A stretch of 64,000 bases of DNA from positions 1,116,001 through 1,180,000 of the forward strand of contig NZ_CP061008.1 in the NCBI RefSeq assembly GCF_014490035.1. Reading direction: 5' to 3'. Below are positions 54,891 to 62,876 of this stretch, piece after piece. Both the position numbers and the translations under genes were made by a program. A model generated the notes under the pieces. The model saw only the letters and a list, made by a program, of their open reading frames with translations. It was not told where the DNA came from and ran no database searches. The first letter of the stretch is position 1. Every line of letters starts with the position of its first letter. Source of the stretch: Achromobacter xylosoxidans (GTDB lineage Bacteria; Pseudomonadota; Gammaproteobacteria; Burkholderiales; Burkholderiaceae_B).

Positions 54891-55417
54891 GATTTCCCCT
54901 TGTGGTTTTGGGAGGTTCGGATGATGTCCTGTACTACGGGTATGGCCAGCGCCGCATACCAGCCCAGTTCCGCGAGCATGTCGCGCCGGTACCAGCCGGC
55001 CTGGTGCAGCAGATTCAATGAGCCCAGCGTCCGCCCGTTCCAGCGCACCGGCACGTTGACGGCGCTGGCGCAGCCCAGCGAGGCGATCAGTTCATGGTCG
55101 GGAAAGGCCCGTTCGCAGTCGCCGCGATCCATGCACAGGCGGGCCTCGCCTTGCTGCACTACGGTGGCGAAGAATTCGCTGTCGTGGCGCATGGGCTTGC
55201 TGCCGCCGGCGGGATAGGCCGCGGGCTGGCTGGAGTAGTAGCGACGGTTCAGTCCCGCCTCCCAGTCCAGCACCAGCACGGTGAACAGGCGGTAGCCGAT
55301 GCGCTGCTGCAACGCCTGGCCCAGAGCGCGCAGGCCGGCGCCGGGCTGGCCGTCCAGCGCCAGGCCGCAGGCCACGGCTTGCAGGGACGATTCGGAGGAA
55401 ATGGAGACTGCGGTCAT
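54887..55417 (-). CDS. Stand-alone GAF-domain protein
   Basis: 176 residues from ATG 55417. Earlier ATGs (55468, 55459) are possible in frame but lie upstream of the predicted transcription start (about 55442), inferred from the shared promoter module. Seen: one GAF-type domain, GYRLFTVLVLDWEAGLNRRYYSSQPAAYP..., an MDRGD...IASLGCASAVNVPVRWNGRTLGSLNLLH core and a short C-terminal helix. No output domain. It overlaps the Bug gene by four bases. It may bind the same ligand in the cytoplasm, or act as a detoxifying or free-Met-sulfoxide-reductase-like protein. Function unknown. Confidence 0.75.
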   Translation of the reverse strand: MTAVSISSESSLQAVACGLALDGQPGAGLRALGQALQQRIGYRLFTVLVLDWEAGLNRRYYSSQPAAYPAGGSKPMRHDSEFFATVVQQGEARLCMDRGDCERAFPDHELIASLGCASAVNVPVRWNGRTLGSLNLLHQAGWYRRDMLAELGWYAALAIPVVQDIIRTSQNHKGKS

Positions 55418-55443
55418 GGGGCCATCTGGGGCGATTCGGGAGG

Positions 55444-55467
55444 TGCCCATTTTGGGCATGAAGCCCA
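55444..55467. promoter_or_regulatory. Two overlapping GGGC/GCCC palindromes
   Basis: TGCCC-ATTTT-GGGCA (55444-55458) and TGGGC-ATGAA-GCCCA (55453-55467) overlap in the promoter of the GAF-Bug operon, around its predicted -10. They could be a second operator for repression. The Bug-M24 promoter has only a loosely similar TGCCC...GGGCA pair. Confidence 0.4.
55449..55454 (-). promoter_or_regulatory. Candidate -10 box of the GAF-Bug operon
   Basis: CAAAAT on the minus strand, 20 bases past the shared operator's edge, the same distance as CATAAT in the Bug-M24 promoter. Predicts a start near 55442, 25 bases before the GAF ATG. Confidence 0.4.
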
Positions 55468-55474
55468 TAGACGG

Positions 55475-55504
55475 CCAATGAATAAACCTGAGATATCCAT
55501 TACC
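55475..55504. promoter_or_regulatory. Shared operator, copy 1 (divergent LysR / GAF-Bug)
   Basis: 30-bp element matching 58762-58791 at 23 of 30 positions. It contains an imperfect dyad AATGAATA-N9-TATCCATT and the common core CTGAG. It sits between the divergent LysR gene (ATG 55513) and the GAF-Bug operon, so the LysR protein is the natural candidate to bind it. Confidence 0.6.
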
Positions 55505-55512
55505 ATTTCCGC

Positions 55513-56478
55513 ATGATTGCCCCCCTCTCCGAATTGCTCTGGACGCGGCGCCTGAAGCTGCGCCACCTGGAAGTGCTGATCGCCCTGGAAAAGGCCGGAA
55601 CCGTCACGGCCGCGGCCAAGGCCATGCACATGACGCAGCCCGCGCTGTCGCACTGGCTGAGCGATATGGAAGACATGGTGGGCACGCCGCTGTTCGCGCG
55701 CGGCAGGACGCTGGCGCTGACCGAAGCGGGGCGCTCGTTGTGGCGCTATGCCTGCCGCGTGCTGGGCGACACCGCGCGCACGGGCGAGGAGATCGAGGCG
55801 GTCAAGGCCGGCGTCGCCGGCCGCCTGCATATCGGCACCATCCTGTCGGCCGCGCCAGTGCTGTTGCCGCGCGCCATCGCCACGCTGCACCAGCGCGCGC
55901 CGGACGTGCAGATCGAACTGGTCGAAGGCCTGTTGGATCCGCTGATCGAACGGGTGGCGCGCCACGAGATCGATCTCATCATCGGGCCTCTGGATCTGCG
56001 CGCCAGCCGCTCCGGCTTGTGCGCACAGTGGCTGATGACGGACAGCTTCAGCCTGGTGGCGCGGCGCGGACATCCGCTGGCCGGCATGGCTGCGCCGCAG
56101 TGGGCGGACACGCAGGGCTATCCCTGGATCCTGCCGCCGCCGGGCGTGCTGTCGCGCGTCAGGCTGGACCAGGCGCTGGTGGACGCGGGTCTGACGCCGC
56201 CCAAGCCCGCGGTGGAAACCAGTTCGCTGGTGGCCCTGTTATCGCTGCTGCAGGACAGGGAGTACGTCGCGACGCTGGCCAGCTCCGTGGCCCACATGTA
56301 CGAAAGGCTGAACCTCATCAGCATCGTGCAGGCGCCGACTTGTCTGGAGTTCGGCCCCATAGGCATGCTGTGGGCCGCGGATTCGCCCAGCATCGTGCTG
56401 CCCTGGTTGCGCGAGATCCTGCGCGACGAGGCGCAGGATCTCGCGCAGGAAGCGCCCGGGGCCGGCCAGCCTACCTGA
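55513..56478 (+). CDS. LysR-family transcriptional regulator
   Basis: 321 residues. N-terminal helix-turn-helix RLKLRHLEVLIALEKAGTVTAAAKAMHMTQPALSHWLSDMEDMVG; effector domain from LHIGTILSAAPVLLPRAIATLHQRAPDVQIELVEG. The style is that of the GbpR/CbbR-like branch used for aromatic or sugar-acid operons. It is divergent from GAF-Bug and tail-to-tail (8-bp overlap) with the M24 gene. Two copies of a 30-bp operator, one at its own promoter and one before Bug-M24, suggest that it runs both flanking operons. Confidence 0.93.
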   Translation: MIAPLSELLWTRRLKLRHLEVLIALEKAGTVTAAAKAMHMTQPALSHWLSDMEDMVGTPLFARGRTLALTEAGRSLWRYACRVLGDTARTGEEIEAVKAGVAGRLHIGTILSAAPVLLPRAIATLHQRAPDVQIELVEGLLDPLIERVARHEIDLIIGPLDLRASRSGLCAQWLMTDSFSLVARRGHPLAGMAAPQWADTQGYPWILPPPGVLSRVRLDQALVDAGLTPPKPAVETSSLVALLSLLQDREYVATLASSVAHMYERLNLISIVQAPTCLEFGPIGMLWAADSPSIVLPWLREILRDEAQDLAQEAPGAGQPT

Positions 56479-57661
56479 CGGTGGCGTATTCCAGCGTCTT
56501 GGGCGTGCCGGTCAGCACGCGCGGCGTATCGCCCACCACCACCGTGTCGTCCAGGCGGAATCCGCCTATGCCATAGGCGTAGATGCCAGGCTCCGCGGAA
56601 TACACCTCGTTGGCCAGCAGCGGACGCTGGCAGAAGGCCATGTCTTCCGGGTATTCGTGGTGGATGATGCCGACGGCATGCCCGGTGCGATGGCGGATGA
56701 AGTTGGCGTAGCCGGCCTTTTCGATTTCGGCCTGCGCGGCCGCGTCCATCATGCACACCGGGTTGCCGGTGCGGGCCGCGGCGATGGCCGCTTCGTTGGC
56801 GGCCTTGGCCGCGGACCAGAGCCGGGTTTGCTCCGCGGAGGGCGCGCCGCAAAACCAGGTGCGCTCATTCTCGATGGTCAGCCCGTTCAGGCGCGGGATG
56901 ACGATGTTGACCAGCACGTCGCCTTCCTTGATCCGCGCGCCGCAGGAGGCGCCGTCGCCATGCGGCGAGGCGGACGCCGGGCCGCTCAGCGTCCAGCAGC
57001 GGATGACTTCGAATTGCTCGCCCGGAAAGCGTTCGGCGGCTTCCTGCACGAACAGCGAGGCCATGGCGAAATCCAGTTCCTGGACCAGCCTGCCGGGACG
57101 GATGTTCTCGCGGTACCGGTCCTGTATCCAGTCGGAGATCGACGCGGCCGCCGCCATCACGGCAATCTCTTCCTCGTGCTTCTGCCAGCGCAGCGAACGG
57201 CATTCCGCCGTGGCCGCGCGCAGCGTCAGATCGGGCAATAGGCGGCCCAGCTGCGCCAGCACGGGGCTGCCGCCTTCGACCGCGATGCGCGAACGCGCCA
57301 GCCCGGCCTGCCGCAGGCGTTCCGCCAGCACTTCCGGCAGCTGGGTGATCAAGGGCAGGCGGTCGGTGACGCGCGGGTGTTCCGCGTAGTAGGTGATGTC
57401 GGTGATCCAGACCTTGCCTTGCTCTTGCGAGAAGCGCATGTGATGCGTCGACAGCTCGTTCATCACCAGGAAGGGTGCGCCATTGCGCGGCACCACCGCG
57501 AAGATGGGGCGTTCCCAGGGCAGGACGTCGGTGTGGAAGTTGGTGGCGAACTGGAAGAAATCCGCCGAGGTGAACACGATGGCATCGACGGCCAGGTCGT
57601 CCATCAGTGCCGTCATTTTTTCGTGGCGATAGCGCCAGACGGCATTGCTGAGCTTGGGCAT
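56471..57661 (-). CDS. M24-fold (Xaa-Pro peptidase/creatinase) family protein lacking metal-ligand Asp residues
   Basis: 396 residues, the usual length for Xaa-Pro dipeptidase or creatinase. N-terminal creatinase-N domain, then the pita-bread fold. Seen: HRTGHAVGIIHHEYPED (His conserved) and SAEPGIYAYGIGGFRLDD. Where metallopeptidases carry two Asp ligands (D-x-G...SD-x-T-R-T), this has VLVNIVIPRLNGLTIENERTW, with Asn and Glu-Asn, and the last Glu ligand is Asp. That pattern fits a metal-independent creatinase-type C-N hydrolase better than a dipeptidase. Operon partner of the Bug gene upstream, 22 bp away. Confidence 0.85.
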   Translation of the reverse strand: MPKLSNAVWRYRHEKMTALMDDLAVDAIVFTSADFFQFATNFHTDVLPWERPIFAVVPRNGAPFLVMNELSTHHMRFSQEQGKVWITDITYYAEHPRVTDRLPLITQLPEVLAERLRQAGLARSRIAVEGGSPVLAQLGRLLPDLTLRAATAECRSLRWQKHEEEIAVMAAAASISDWIQDRYRENIRPGRLVQELDFAMASLFVQEAAERFPGEQFEVIRCWTLSGPASASPHGDGASCGARIKEGDVLVNIVIPRLNGLTIENERTWFCGAPSAEQTRLWSAAKAANEAAIAAARTGNPVCMMDAAAQAEIEKAGYANFIRHRTGHAVGIIHHEYPEDMAFCQRPLLANEVYSAEPGIYAYGIGGFRLDDTVVVGDTPRVLTGTPKTLEYATVR

Positions 57662-57683
57662 GTCTTTCCTTTCAGGGTTGCGG

Positions 57684-58673
57684 TCAGTCGTTGTTCAGGC
57701 CGAGCTGGCGTATCAGCGGTCCCCAGGCCGCGCTGTCGCGCGCGACCGATTCCGCGACCGCCTGCGGCGTGGACGGCAGGGGTTCGAGCTGGAGCTCCTG
57801 CAAGCGCGTCTTGACGGCCGGGTCTTCGAAGAAGCGCCGGGTTTCGGCATTGAGGCGGTCGATGGCGGCCGAGGGCGTGCCCTTGGGGGCGACCAGGGCA
57901 TACCAGCCCGGCAGCGGGAAATCGGCGATGCCCAACTCGGCCAGCGTGGGCACGTCCGGCACGCTGGCCGCGCGCCGCGAGCCCACCACCGCAAGCGGCA
58001 CGACCTTGCCCGCCTTGGCCTGCACGGCGGCGGTATTCAGTACGTCCGCCATGAGCTGCGTCTGGTTGGCCATGACGCTGGTCAGCCCCGCGGCGGCGCC
58101 GTTGTAGGGCACGTGGGTCGGGCGCAACCCCAGGCGCTGTTCGAGCATTTCCACGACCAGATGCGTGGAGTTTCCTTTGCCCGCCGAAGCGAAGTTAAGG
58201 CTCTCGGGGGCGGCCCTGGCTTTTTCGACCAGGTCCTTGAATGAACGTATGCCGGTCTGCGGATTGGCGACGAGCAGGAAGGGCGTGTTGACCAGCAGGC
58301 TGACGCCGTCGAAGTCCTTGCCCGGGTCGTAGGGCAGGTTCTTGTACATGTAGGGGTTGAACGCCAGGTACGAGATGCCGCTGATCAGAACGGTGTAGCC
58401 GTCGGCGGGTTGCTTGGCGACATGGCTGGAGGCCAGGATGCCGTTGGCGCCCGGGCGGTTCTCGACCACCACCGGCACATTGAGATGCCGCGACATGTAG
58501 TCGGCCCAAAGGCGGCCGATGACATCGGTGCCGCCGCCCGCCGCTTGCGGCACGACGAGCTTCAGCGGCTTGTCCGGATAGGCGGCCGCCGCGGCGGTGC
58601 AGGCCGCCAGCAGGCCGCAGGCAAGCCCGGCTGCGCGCAGGCAGCGGGCCAGCTTGGTACGCAACATATGCAT
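57684..58673 (-). CDS. Bug/TctC-family periplasmic solute-binding protein
   Basis: 329 residues. Signal peptide MHMLRTKLARCLRAAGLACGL... ending AAAA before AYPDKPLKLVVPQAAGGGTD, with ENRPGANGILA and PADGYTVL Bug motifs. First gene of a two-gene operon with the M24-fold hydrolase, so it likely binds that enzyme's substrate. Its promoter holds the second copy of the operator found at the LysR/GAF-Bug promoter. No TctA/TctB nearby. Confidence 0.9.
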   Translation of the reverse strand: MHMLRTKLARCLRAAGLACGLLAACTAAAAAYPDKPLKLVVPQAAGGGTDVIGRLWADYMSRHLNVPVVVENRPGANGILASSHVAKQPADGYTVLISGISYLAFNPYMYKNLPYDPGKDFDGVSLLVNTPFLLVANPQTGIRSFKDLVEKARAAPESLNFASAGKGNSTHLVVEMLEQRLGLRPTHVPYNGAAAGLTSVMANQTQLMADVLNTAAVQAKAGKVVPLAVVGSRRAASVPDVPTLAELGIADFPLPGWYALVAPKGTPSAAIDRLNAETRRFFEDPAVKTRLQELQLEPLPSTPQAVAESVARDSAAWGPLIRQLGLNND

Positions 58674-58735
58674 TCCCCATGGATTCGTTGGATAGGCGCC
58701 GCCGGGTGGCGGCCTGCCGAGATGGCATCCAGGCG

Positions 58736-58741
58736 ATTATG
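58736..58741 (-). promoter_or_regulatory. Candidate -10 box of the Bug-M24 operon
   Basis: CATAAT on the minus strand, 5/6 to consensus, with a weak -35 (TGGGCA) 17 bases upstream that overlaps the operator's edge. Predicts a start near 58729 and places the operator centre at about -47, a usual activating position for LysR proteins. Confidence 0.5.
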
Positions 58742-58761
58742 GGGAAGGGGCTTATGAGTGC

Positions 58762-58791
58762 CCAATGAAAAAAGCTGAGGGCACCATTAGC
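58762..58791. promoter_or_regulatory. Shared operator, copy 2 (Bug-M24 promoter)
   Basis: 23 of 30 positions identical to 55475-55504, in the same orientation, including CCAATGAA, the CTGAG core and CCATTA. It lies in the 156-bp gap before the Bug gene. Similarity continues beyond the element to the -10 box. Confidence 0.6.
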
Positions 58792-58829
58792 GTTATTGCA
58801 TAGGTGCCCGCCAGCGCGATGGCCGGAGG

Positions 58830-60098
58830 CTAGGCGTAGCGCTCCAAGCGGAACGGCCGTATATCTACCGGCGTTTCCTTGCCCTGGATCAGGGCGGCCA
58901 TGGTTTCGCCCACCGCCGGGCCGATGCCGAAGCCATGGCCGGAGAAGCCTGAGGCCAGATAGAGTCCAGGCGCCTGGGCGATGGGGGCGATGACCGGCAT
59001 GGCGTCCGGCGTCACGTCGATGTACCCGCCCCAGGAATGCGCGATGCGCGCCTGCTGGAACACCGGGAAGGCGCGCAGCAGGCGTTCCCAGGCCTGGTCT
59101 ATGCCGCGTTTGTAAGGCGCGGGGTCGAGCACGCGGCAGCGCTCGTAAGGCGTTTCGCGGTCGGCCGGAAAGCGGCGCGGCGTCGCCAGCTCTTCGAAGA
59201 AGCGCTTGCTGAAGCGGATCCGGACCAGGGAATTATTGGCGATCCAGGCGCGCAGGAACTTGCTCATCAGGCGGAAGCTGTCGGGCACCAGCTCGGCCAG
59301 CGAGGCCGAGAATTGCGAGACGGTATAGCCGCCGTCGGCGCGTTTGCGGCAGGTGAAGTCCTTGCCATTGATGGCCAGCGAAACGCCGGCGTCGAAGGGC
59401 TCGGTGCGCAGCACCGAACCGCGCACCTTCAGCTGCGGGAAGTCCACGCCCAGATTGCCGCAGAACAGGCGCGACCAGCCGCCGGCGGCCACCAGCACCG
59501 CCTGCGCGCGCAGCGTGCCGCGTTCGGTGATGACCGTGTCGACGCGGCCGGCGCTGGTCTCCACGCCGCGCACGGCGCAGTTTTCGTATATCAGCGCGCC
59601 GGCCTGGCGCGCCAGCGCCGCCACGCCATGGGTCGCGATCTGTGGCTCGGCCACGCCGTCGGCGGCGCTGTAGAGCGCGCCCGTCCACGCGCGGCCGGAA
59701 CTGGGCAGCAGGCGCAGCGCCGCGTCGCGGCCCAGCATGTCGGCCTCTACGCCATAGGCGCGGGCCTTGCTTAGCCAGCTTTCGTGCTCGGCGGCGTCAG
59801 TGTCGTTTTCCTGCAGGTAGACCAGGCCGTTGCGGCGGTAGCCGACTTCGACCTGGGCCTGGATGTCGCGCCAGAGCTGGTTGGCGCGCAGCGCCAGCGG
59901 CACTTCGGGCAGGTCGCGTCCCAAGGTACGCACCCAGCCCCAGTTGCGAGAGGATTGCTCGCAGGCCAGCGCGCCCTTCTCGAACAGCGCGCAGCGCACG
60001 CCCGCGCGCGCCAGCGCGAGCGCCGTGCTCACGCCTATGATGCCGCCGCCGATGATGGCCACGTCCACCGTGGCCGGAAATTGCGTTTGTGTCGTCAT
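58830..60098 (-). CDS. FAD-dependent oxidoreductase, D-amino-acid/amine oxidase (DAO) family
   Basis: 422 residues. N-terminal FAD site VDVAIIGGGIIGVSTALALARAGVRCALFEKG, the SSRNWGWVRTLGRD segment, and C-terminal YIDVTPDAMPVIAPI...ASGFSGHGFGIGPAVGE, which closes the flavin site in DAO/sarcosine-oxidase-like enzymes. Oxidises an amine or amino acid to the imine. It lies 27 bp downstream of a second DAO-type gene and the polar amino-acid ABC transporter, suggesting uptake and oxidative deamination of one compound. Substrate not determined. Confidence 0.9.
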   Translation of the reverse strand: MTTQTQFPATVDVAIIGGGIIGVSTALALARAGVRCALFEKGALACEQSSRNWGWVRTLGRDLPEVPLALRANQLWRDIQAQVEVGYRRNGLVYLQENDTDAAEHESWLSKARAYGVEADMLGRDAALRLLPSSGRAWTGALYSAADGVAEPQIATHGVAALARQAGALIYENCAVRGVETSAGRVDTVITERGTLRAQAVLVAAGGWSRLFCGNLGVDFPQLKVRGSVLRTEPFDAGVSLAINGKDFTCRKRADGGYTVSQFSASLAELVPDSFRLMSKFLRAWIANNSLVRIRFSKRFFEELATPRRFPADRETPYERCRVLDPAPYKRGIDQAWERLLRAFPVFQQARIAHSWGGYIDVTPDAMPVIAPIAQAPGLYLASGFSGHGFGIGPAVGETMAALIQGKETPVDIRPFRLERYA

Positions 60099-60125
60099 GG
60101 CAAAGTGAAAGCGCCAGGGCAGGGG

Positions 60126-61424
60126 TCAGGCGGGATAGCCCAGCGCGTCGCGCAGGCGATACCAGTTGATGGCCAGCGAGGCGCCGAATTGCCGCGCCGG
60201 GTAGAAGGGCATGCGTCCGATGGGCGTGACGGGAAAGTCGAGTTCGTCCGCCGGCACGCCGCGGATGGCGTCGGTCAGCACGCGCCCCAGCGCGGTGCCC
60301 ATGGCCACGCCGCGTCCGCAGTAACCGTAAGCAGTCCAGACGCCTGGCGCCAGGCGATGCACGCGCGGCAGGTCGTCCATGGTCATGCCTACGCGGCAGG
60401 CCCAGCCGTGGCGCCAGGCGGCGTCGGCCAGCTGCGGGAAACGCGCGACCGCGGCGCGGCGCAGCTGCTCGCCGGTTGACGGATCCAGGCGCTCGGACGA
60501 GTGCCCGCGGCCGCCGATGACGAAGCGCCCCTCGGGGTCGATGCGGCAGTAGTAGGTGATCTTGCGCGTCTCGGAGATGCCGGCGCGCAGCGGCAGCAAC
60601 TGCTCCTGCAGCGCGTGCGGCAGGGGATCGGTGGCGATCTGCGCGCTGGATACGTTGACATACGACTGCGCGACGGCCGGCCATAGGCGGTCGGTGTAGG
60701 CATCGGTCGCCAGCACCACATGGCGCGCTTGGACGGCAAAACCGTTGACGCTCAGCGTCGCGCCGCCGTCAGGCTTGGGCGCGATGGCGGACACTGGCGA
60801 GTGATCGTGCACCGCCGCGCCGGCGTCCTGCGCCGCGCGTGCCAGCCCGCGCGCAAAGGCCAGTGGCTGTACCGCGCCCGCGCGCTTCTCGCGCAAGCCC
60901 GCGGGCCAGAAAGAGGATCCGGTGGCCGCGCGCATCGCATCGGCGTCCAGGTATTCGACCTCGCCGCCATGCGCGTTCAATTCCCGCGCGCGGCTTTTGA
61001 GATAGCTGCCCGATGCCGCCGAGAACGCGCCCTGGATCCAGCCGTTGCGGGTGGGAGAGCAATCGATGCGCAGGCGTTCGGCCAGTTCGAAAAGATAGTC
61101 GGCATTGCCGTAGGCAAAGCGCATCATGCGTGCCGCCGTGTCCGCGCCGAAGCGGCGGATCAGCGCGGCCGGGCCAGGCTTGAAGCCCGGCACCACCTGC
61201 CCGCCGTTGCGTCCGGAGGCGCGGTGGGCCACTTCGTGGGACTCGAACAGCGCCACCTTGAAGCCGGCCTCGGCCAGATGCAAGGCGGCCGACAGGCCGG
61301 TGAAGCCGCCGCCGACCACGGCGGCGTCGACGTGCAGCGGACCGGCCAGCGCCGGCGAGGCGGCGCGCGCAGGCGCGGTCGCTGCCCACAGCGTGGCTGC
61401 GGGCGAAAAAAGATCGTTGTTCAT
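60126..61424 (-). CDS. FAD-dependent oxidoreductase, PuuB/OrdL-like
   Basis: 432 residues. FAD site VDAAVVGGGFTGLSAALHLAEAGFKVALFES, followed by HRASGRNGGQVVPGFKPG, the mark of PuuB/OrdL gamma-glutamylputrescine-oxidase-like enzymes, and late YYCRIDPEGRFVIGGRGH and TAYGYCGRGVAMGTALGR. Probably oxidises an amine with FAD. No glutamate-putrescine ligase (PuuA) is present here, so the putrescine pathway itself is not supported. Lies 10 bp after the ABC ATPase gene. Confidence 0.9.
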   Translation of the reverse strand: MNNDLFSPAATLWAATAPARAASPALAGPLHVDAAVVGGGFTGLSAALHLAEAGFKVALFESHEVAHRASGRNGGQVVPGFKPGPAALIRRFGADTAARMMRFAYGNADYLFELAERLRIDCSPTRNGWIQGAFSAASGSYLKSRARELNAHGGEVEYLDADAMRAATGSSFWPAGLREKRAGAVQPLAFARGLARAAQDAGAAVHDHSPVSAIAPKPDGGATLSVNGFAVQARHVVLATDAYTDRLWPAVAQSYVNVSSAQIATDPLPHALQEQLLPLRAGISETRKITYYCRIDPEGRFVIGGRGHSSERLDPSTGEQLRRAAVARFPQLADAAWRHGWACRVGMTMDDLPRVHRLAPGVWTAYGYCGRGVAMGTALGRVLTDAIRGVPADELDFPVTPIGRMPFYPARQFGASLAINWYRLRDALGYPA

Positions 61425-61434
61425 GGTGCCGGAG

Positions 61435-62166
61435 CTACTGGGCGTGGGTGACGCGCTTGAGGAAATCGCGCATGCGTTCGTTGCGGGGATTGGTCAGCAC
61501 TTCGCGCGAGGGGCCCTGTTCGGCGATGCGGCCGTTTTCCAGGAACAGAACGCGGTCGGAGACGTTGCGCGCGAAGTCCATTTCGTGCGTGACGATGACC
61601 ATGGTCATGCCCTTTTCGGCCAGCGTGCGCATCACGGACAGCACTTCGCCCACAAGCTCAGGATCCAGCGCCGAGGTCGGCTCGTCGAACAGGATGGCCT
61701 CGGGCTCCATCGCCAGCGCGCGGGCAATGGCCACGCGCTGCTGCTGGCCGCCGGAGAGCTGTTGCGGATAGTGGCTCATCTTTTCGGCCAGGCCGACCGA
61801 CGCCAGGATCTCGCGGCCGCGCGCGGTGGCGGACTCGATGCTCTCGCCCTTGACGTGCACCGGGCCTTCGATGACATTCTCCAGCGCGGTGCGGTGCGGG
61901 AACAGGTTGAAGCGCTGGAACACCATGGCCACGCGCTGGCGGATGTTCTGGATGTCCTTGCGGCGCGCGTCCACGGTGACGCCGTCGATCGTGATGCGGC
62001 CGCCGTCGTAGCGCTCCAGGCCGTTGATGCAGCGCAGGAGCGTGGACTTGCCGGAGCCCGACGGCCCGATCAGGCAGACCACTTCGCCCTGCTGGATTTC
62101 GGCGTCGATGCCTTCCAGCACGCGGTGGGCGCCGAACGACTTGCTGAGGTTTTCGATCTTGATCAT
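61435..62166 (-). CDS. Polar amino-acid ABC transporter ATP-binding protein
   Basis: 243 residues. Walker A GPSGSGKSTLLRC, signature LSGGQQQRVAIARAL, Walker B AILFDEPTSALDPE and the H-loop VTHEMDFARNVSDRV: the GlnQ/HisP family. Energises uptake through the permease encoded upstream, whose stop overlaps this start by four bases. Confidence 0.95.
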   Translation of the reverse strand: MIKIENLSKSFGAHRVLEGIDAEIQQGEVVCLIGPSGSGKSTLLRCINGLERYDGGRITIDGVTVDARRKDIQNIRQRVAMVFQRFNLFPHRTALENVIEGPVHVKGESIESATARGREILASVGLAEKMSHYPQQLSGGQQQRVAIARALAMEPEAILFDEPTSALDPELVGEVLSVMRTLAEKGMTMVIVTHEMDFARNVSDRVLFLENGRIAEQGPSREVLTNPRNERMRDFLKRVTHAQ

Positions 62167-62822
62167 TGGCGGCGCCCCAGTCGGCGTTCAAGTTTGCCGA
62201 TGAAGTACATCATGGGCAGGCTCATGGCCAGGTACATGAGGGCGACCAGCGTGAAGATGGTGGCGCTCTTGAAGGTGGAGGATGCGATCAGCTTGCTCTG
62301 CATGGACAGCTCGACCACCGTGATGACGGCCGTCTGCGAGGAGTCCTTGAGCATCATGACCACGTTGTTGCCATATGGCGGCAGCGCGACCTTGAAGGCC
62401 TGCGGCAGCACCACGCGGCGCATCAGCTTGGCGCGCGACATGCCCAGCGACTGGGCTGCCTCGAACTGGCCGGGATCGACCGCGTCGATACCCGAGCGGA
62501 ACACCTCCGACATATACGAGGAGTACGCGATGCCCAGGCCCAGCGCGCCTGCCTGGAAGGCGGTCAGGCTGATGCCGATCTCCGGCAGCACGAAGTACAT
62601 GTAGAAGAGCACGACGATGATGGGAACGCCGCGGATGATGTTGGTGAGGATGCGGCTGGCGTGCGACAGCGGCGCCACGCCGCTGACCCGCAGCAGGGCC
62701 CAGAACAGACCGAGCGCCGTGGCGATGACCAGCGCCGCCGCAGTGATGGCGATGGTCGTCAGCACCCCCTGCATCAGCACCGGGAAGAACTCCGCGGCGT
62801 CACTGAAAAATGACTGGAACAT
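62163..62822 (-). CDS. Polar amino-acid ABC transporter permease
   Basis: 219 residues, about five transmembrane spans, with the family motif NIIRGVPIIVVLFYMYFVLP and the EAA loop EAAQSLGMSRAKLMRRVVLPQAF. Typical of HisMQ/GlnP. Only one permease gene is present, so a homodimer is expected. Confidence 0.95.
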   Translation of the reverse strand: MFQSFFSDAAEFFPVLMQGVLTTIAITAAALVIATALGLFWALLRVSGVAPLSHASRILTNIIRGVPIIVVLFYMYFVLPEIGISLTAFQAGALGLGIAYSSYMSEVFRSGIDAVDPGQFEAAQSLGMSRAKLMRRVVLPQAFKVALPPYGNNVVMMLKDSSQTAVITVVELSMQSKLIASSTFKSATIFTLVALMYLAMSLPMMYFIGKLERRLGRRQ

Positions 62823-62876
62823 CTTGGATACCTGTTAGGCGGCGCGCCGCGGCGGATCGGGCCGCGGCGCTCGGGA

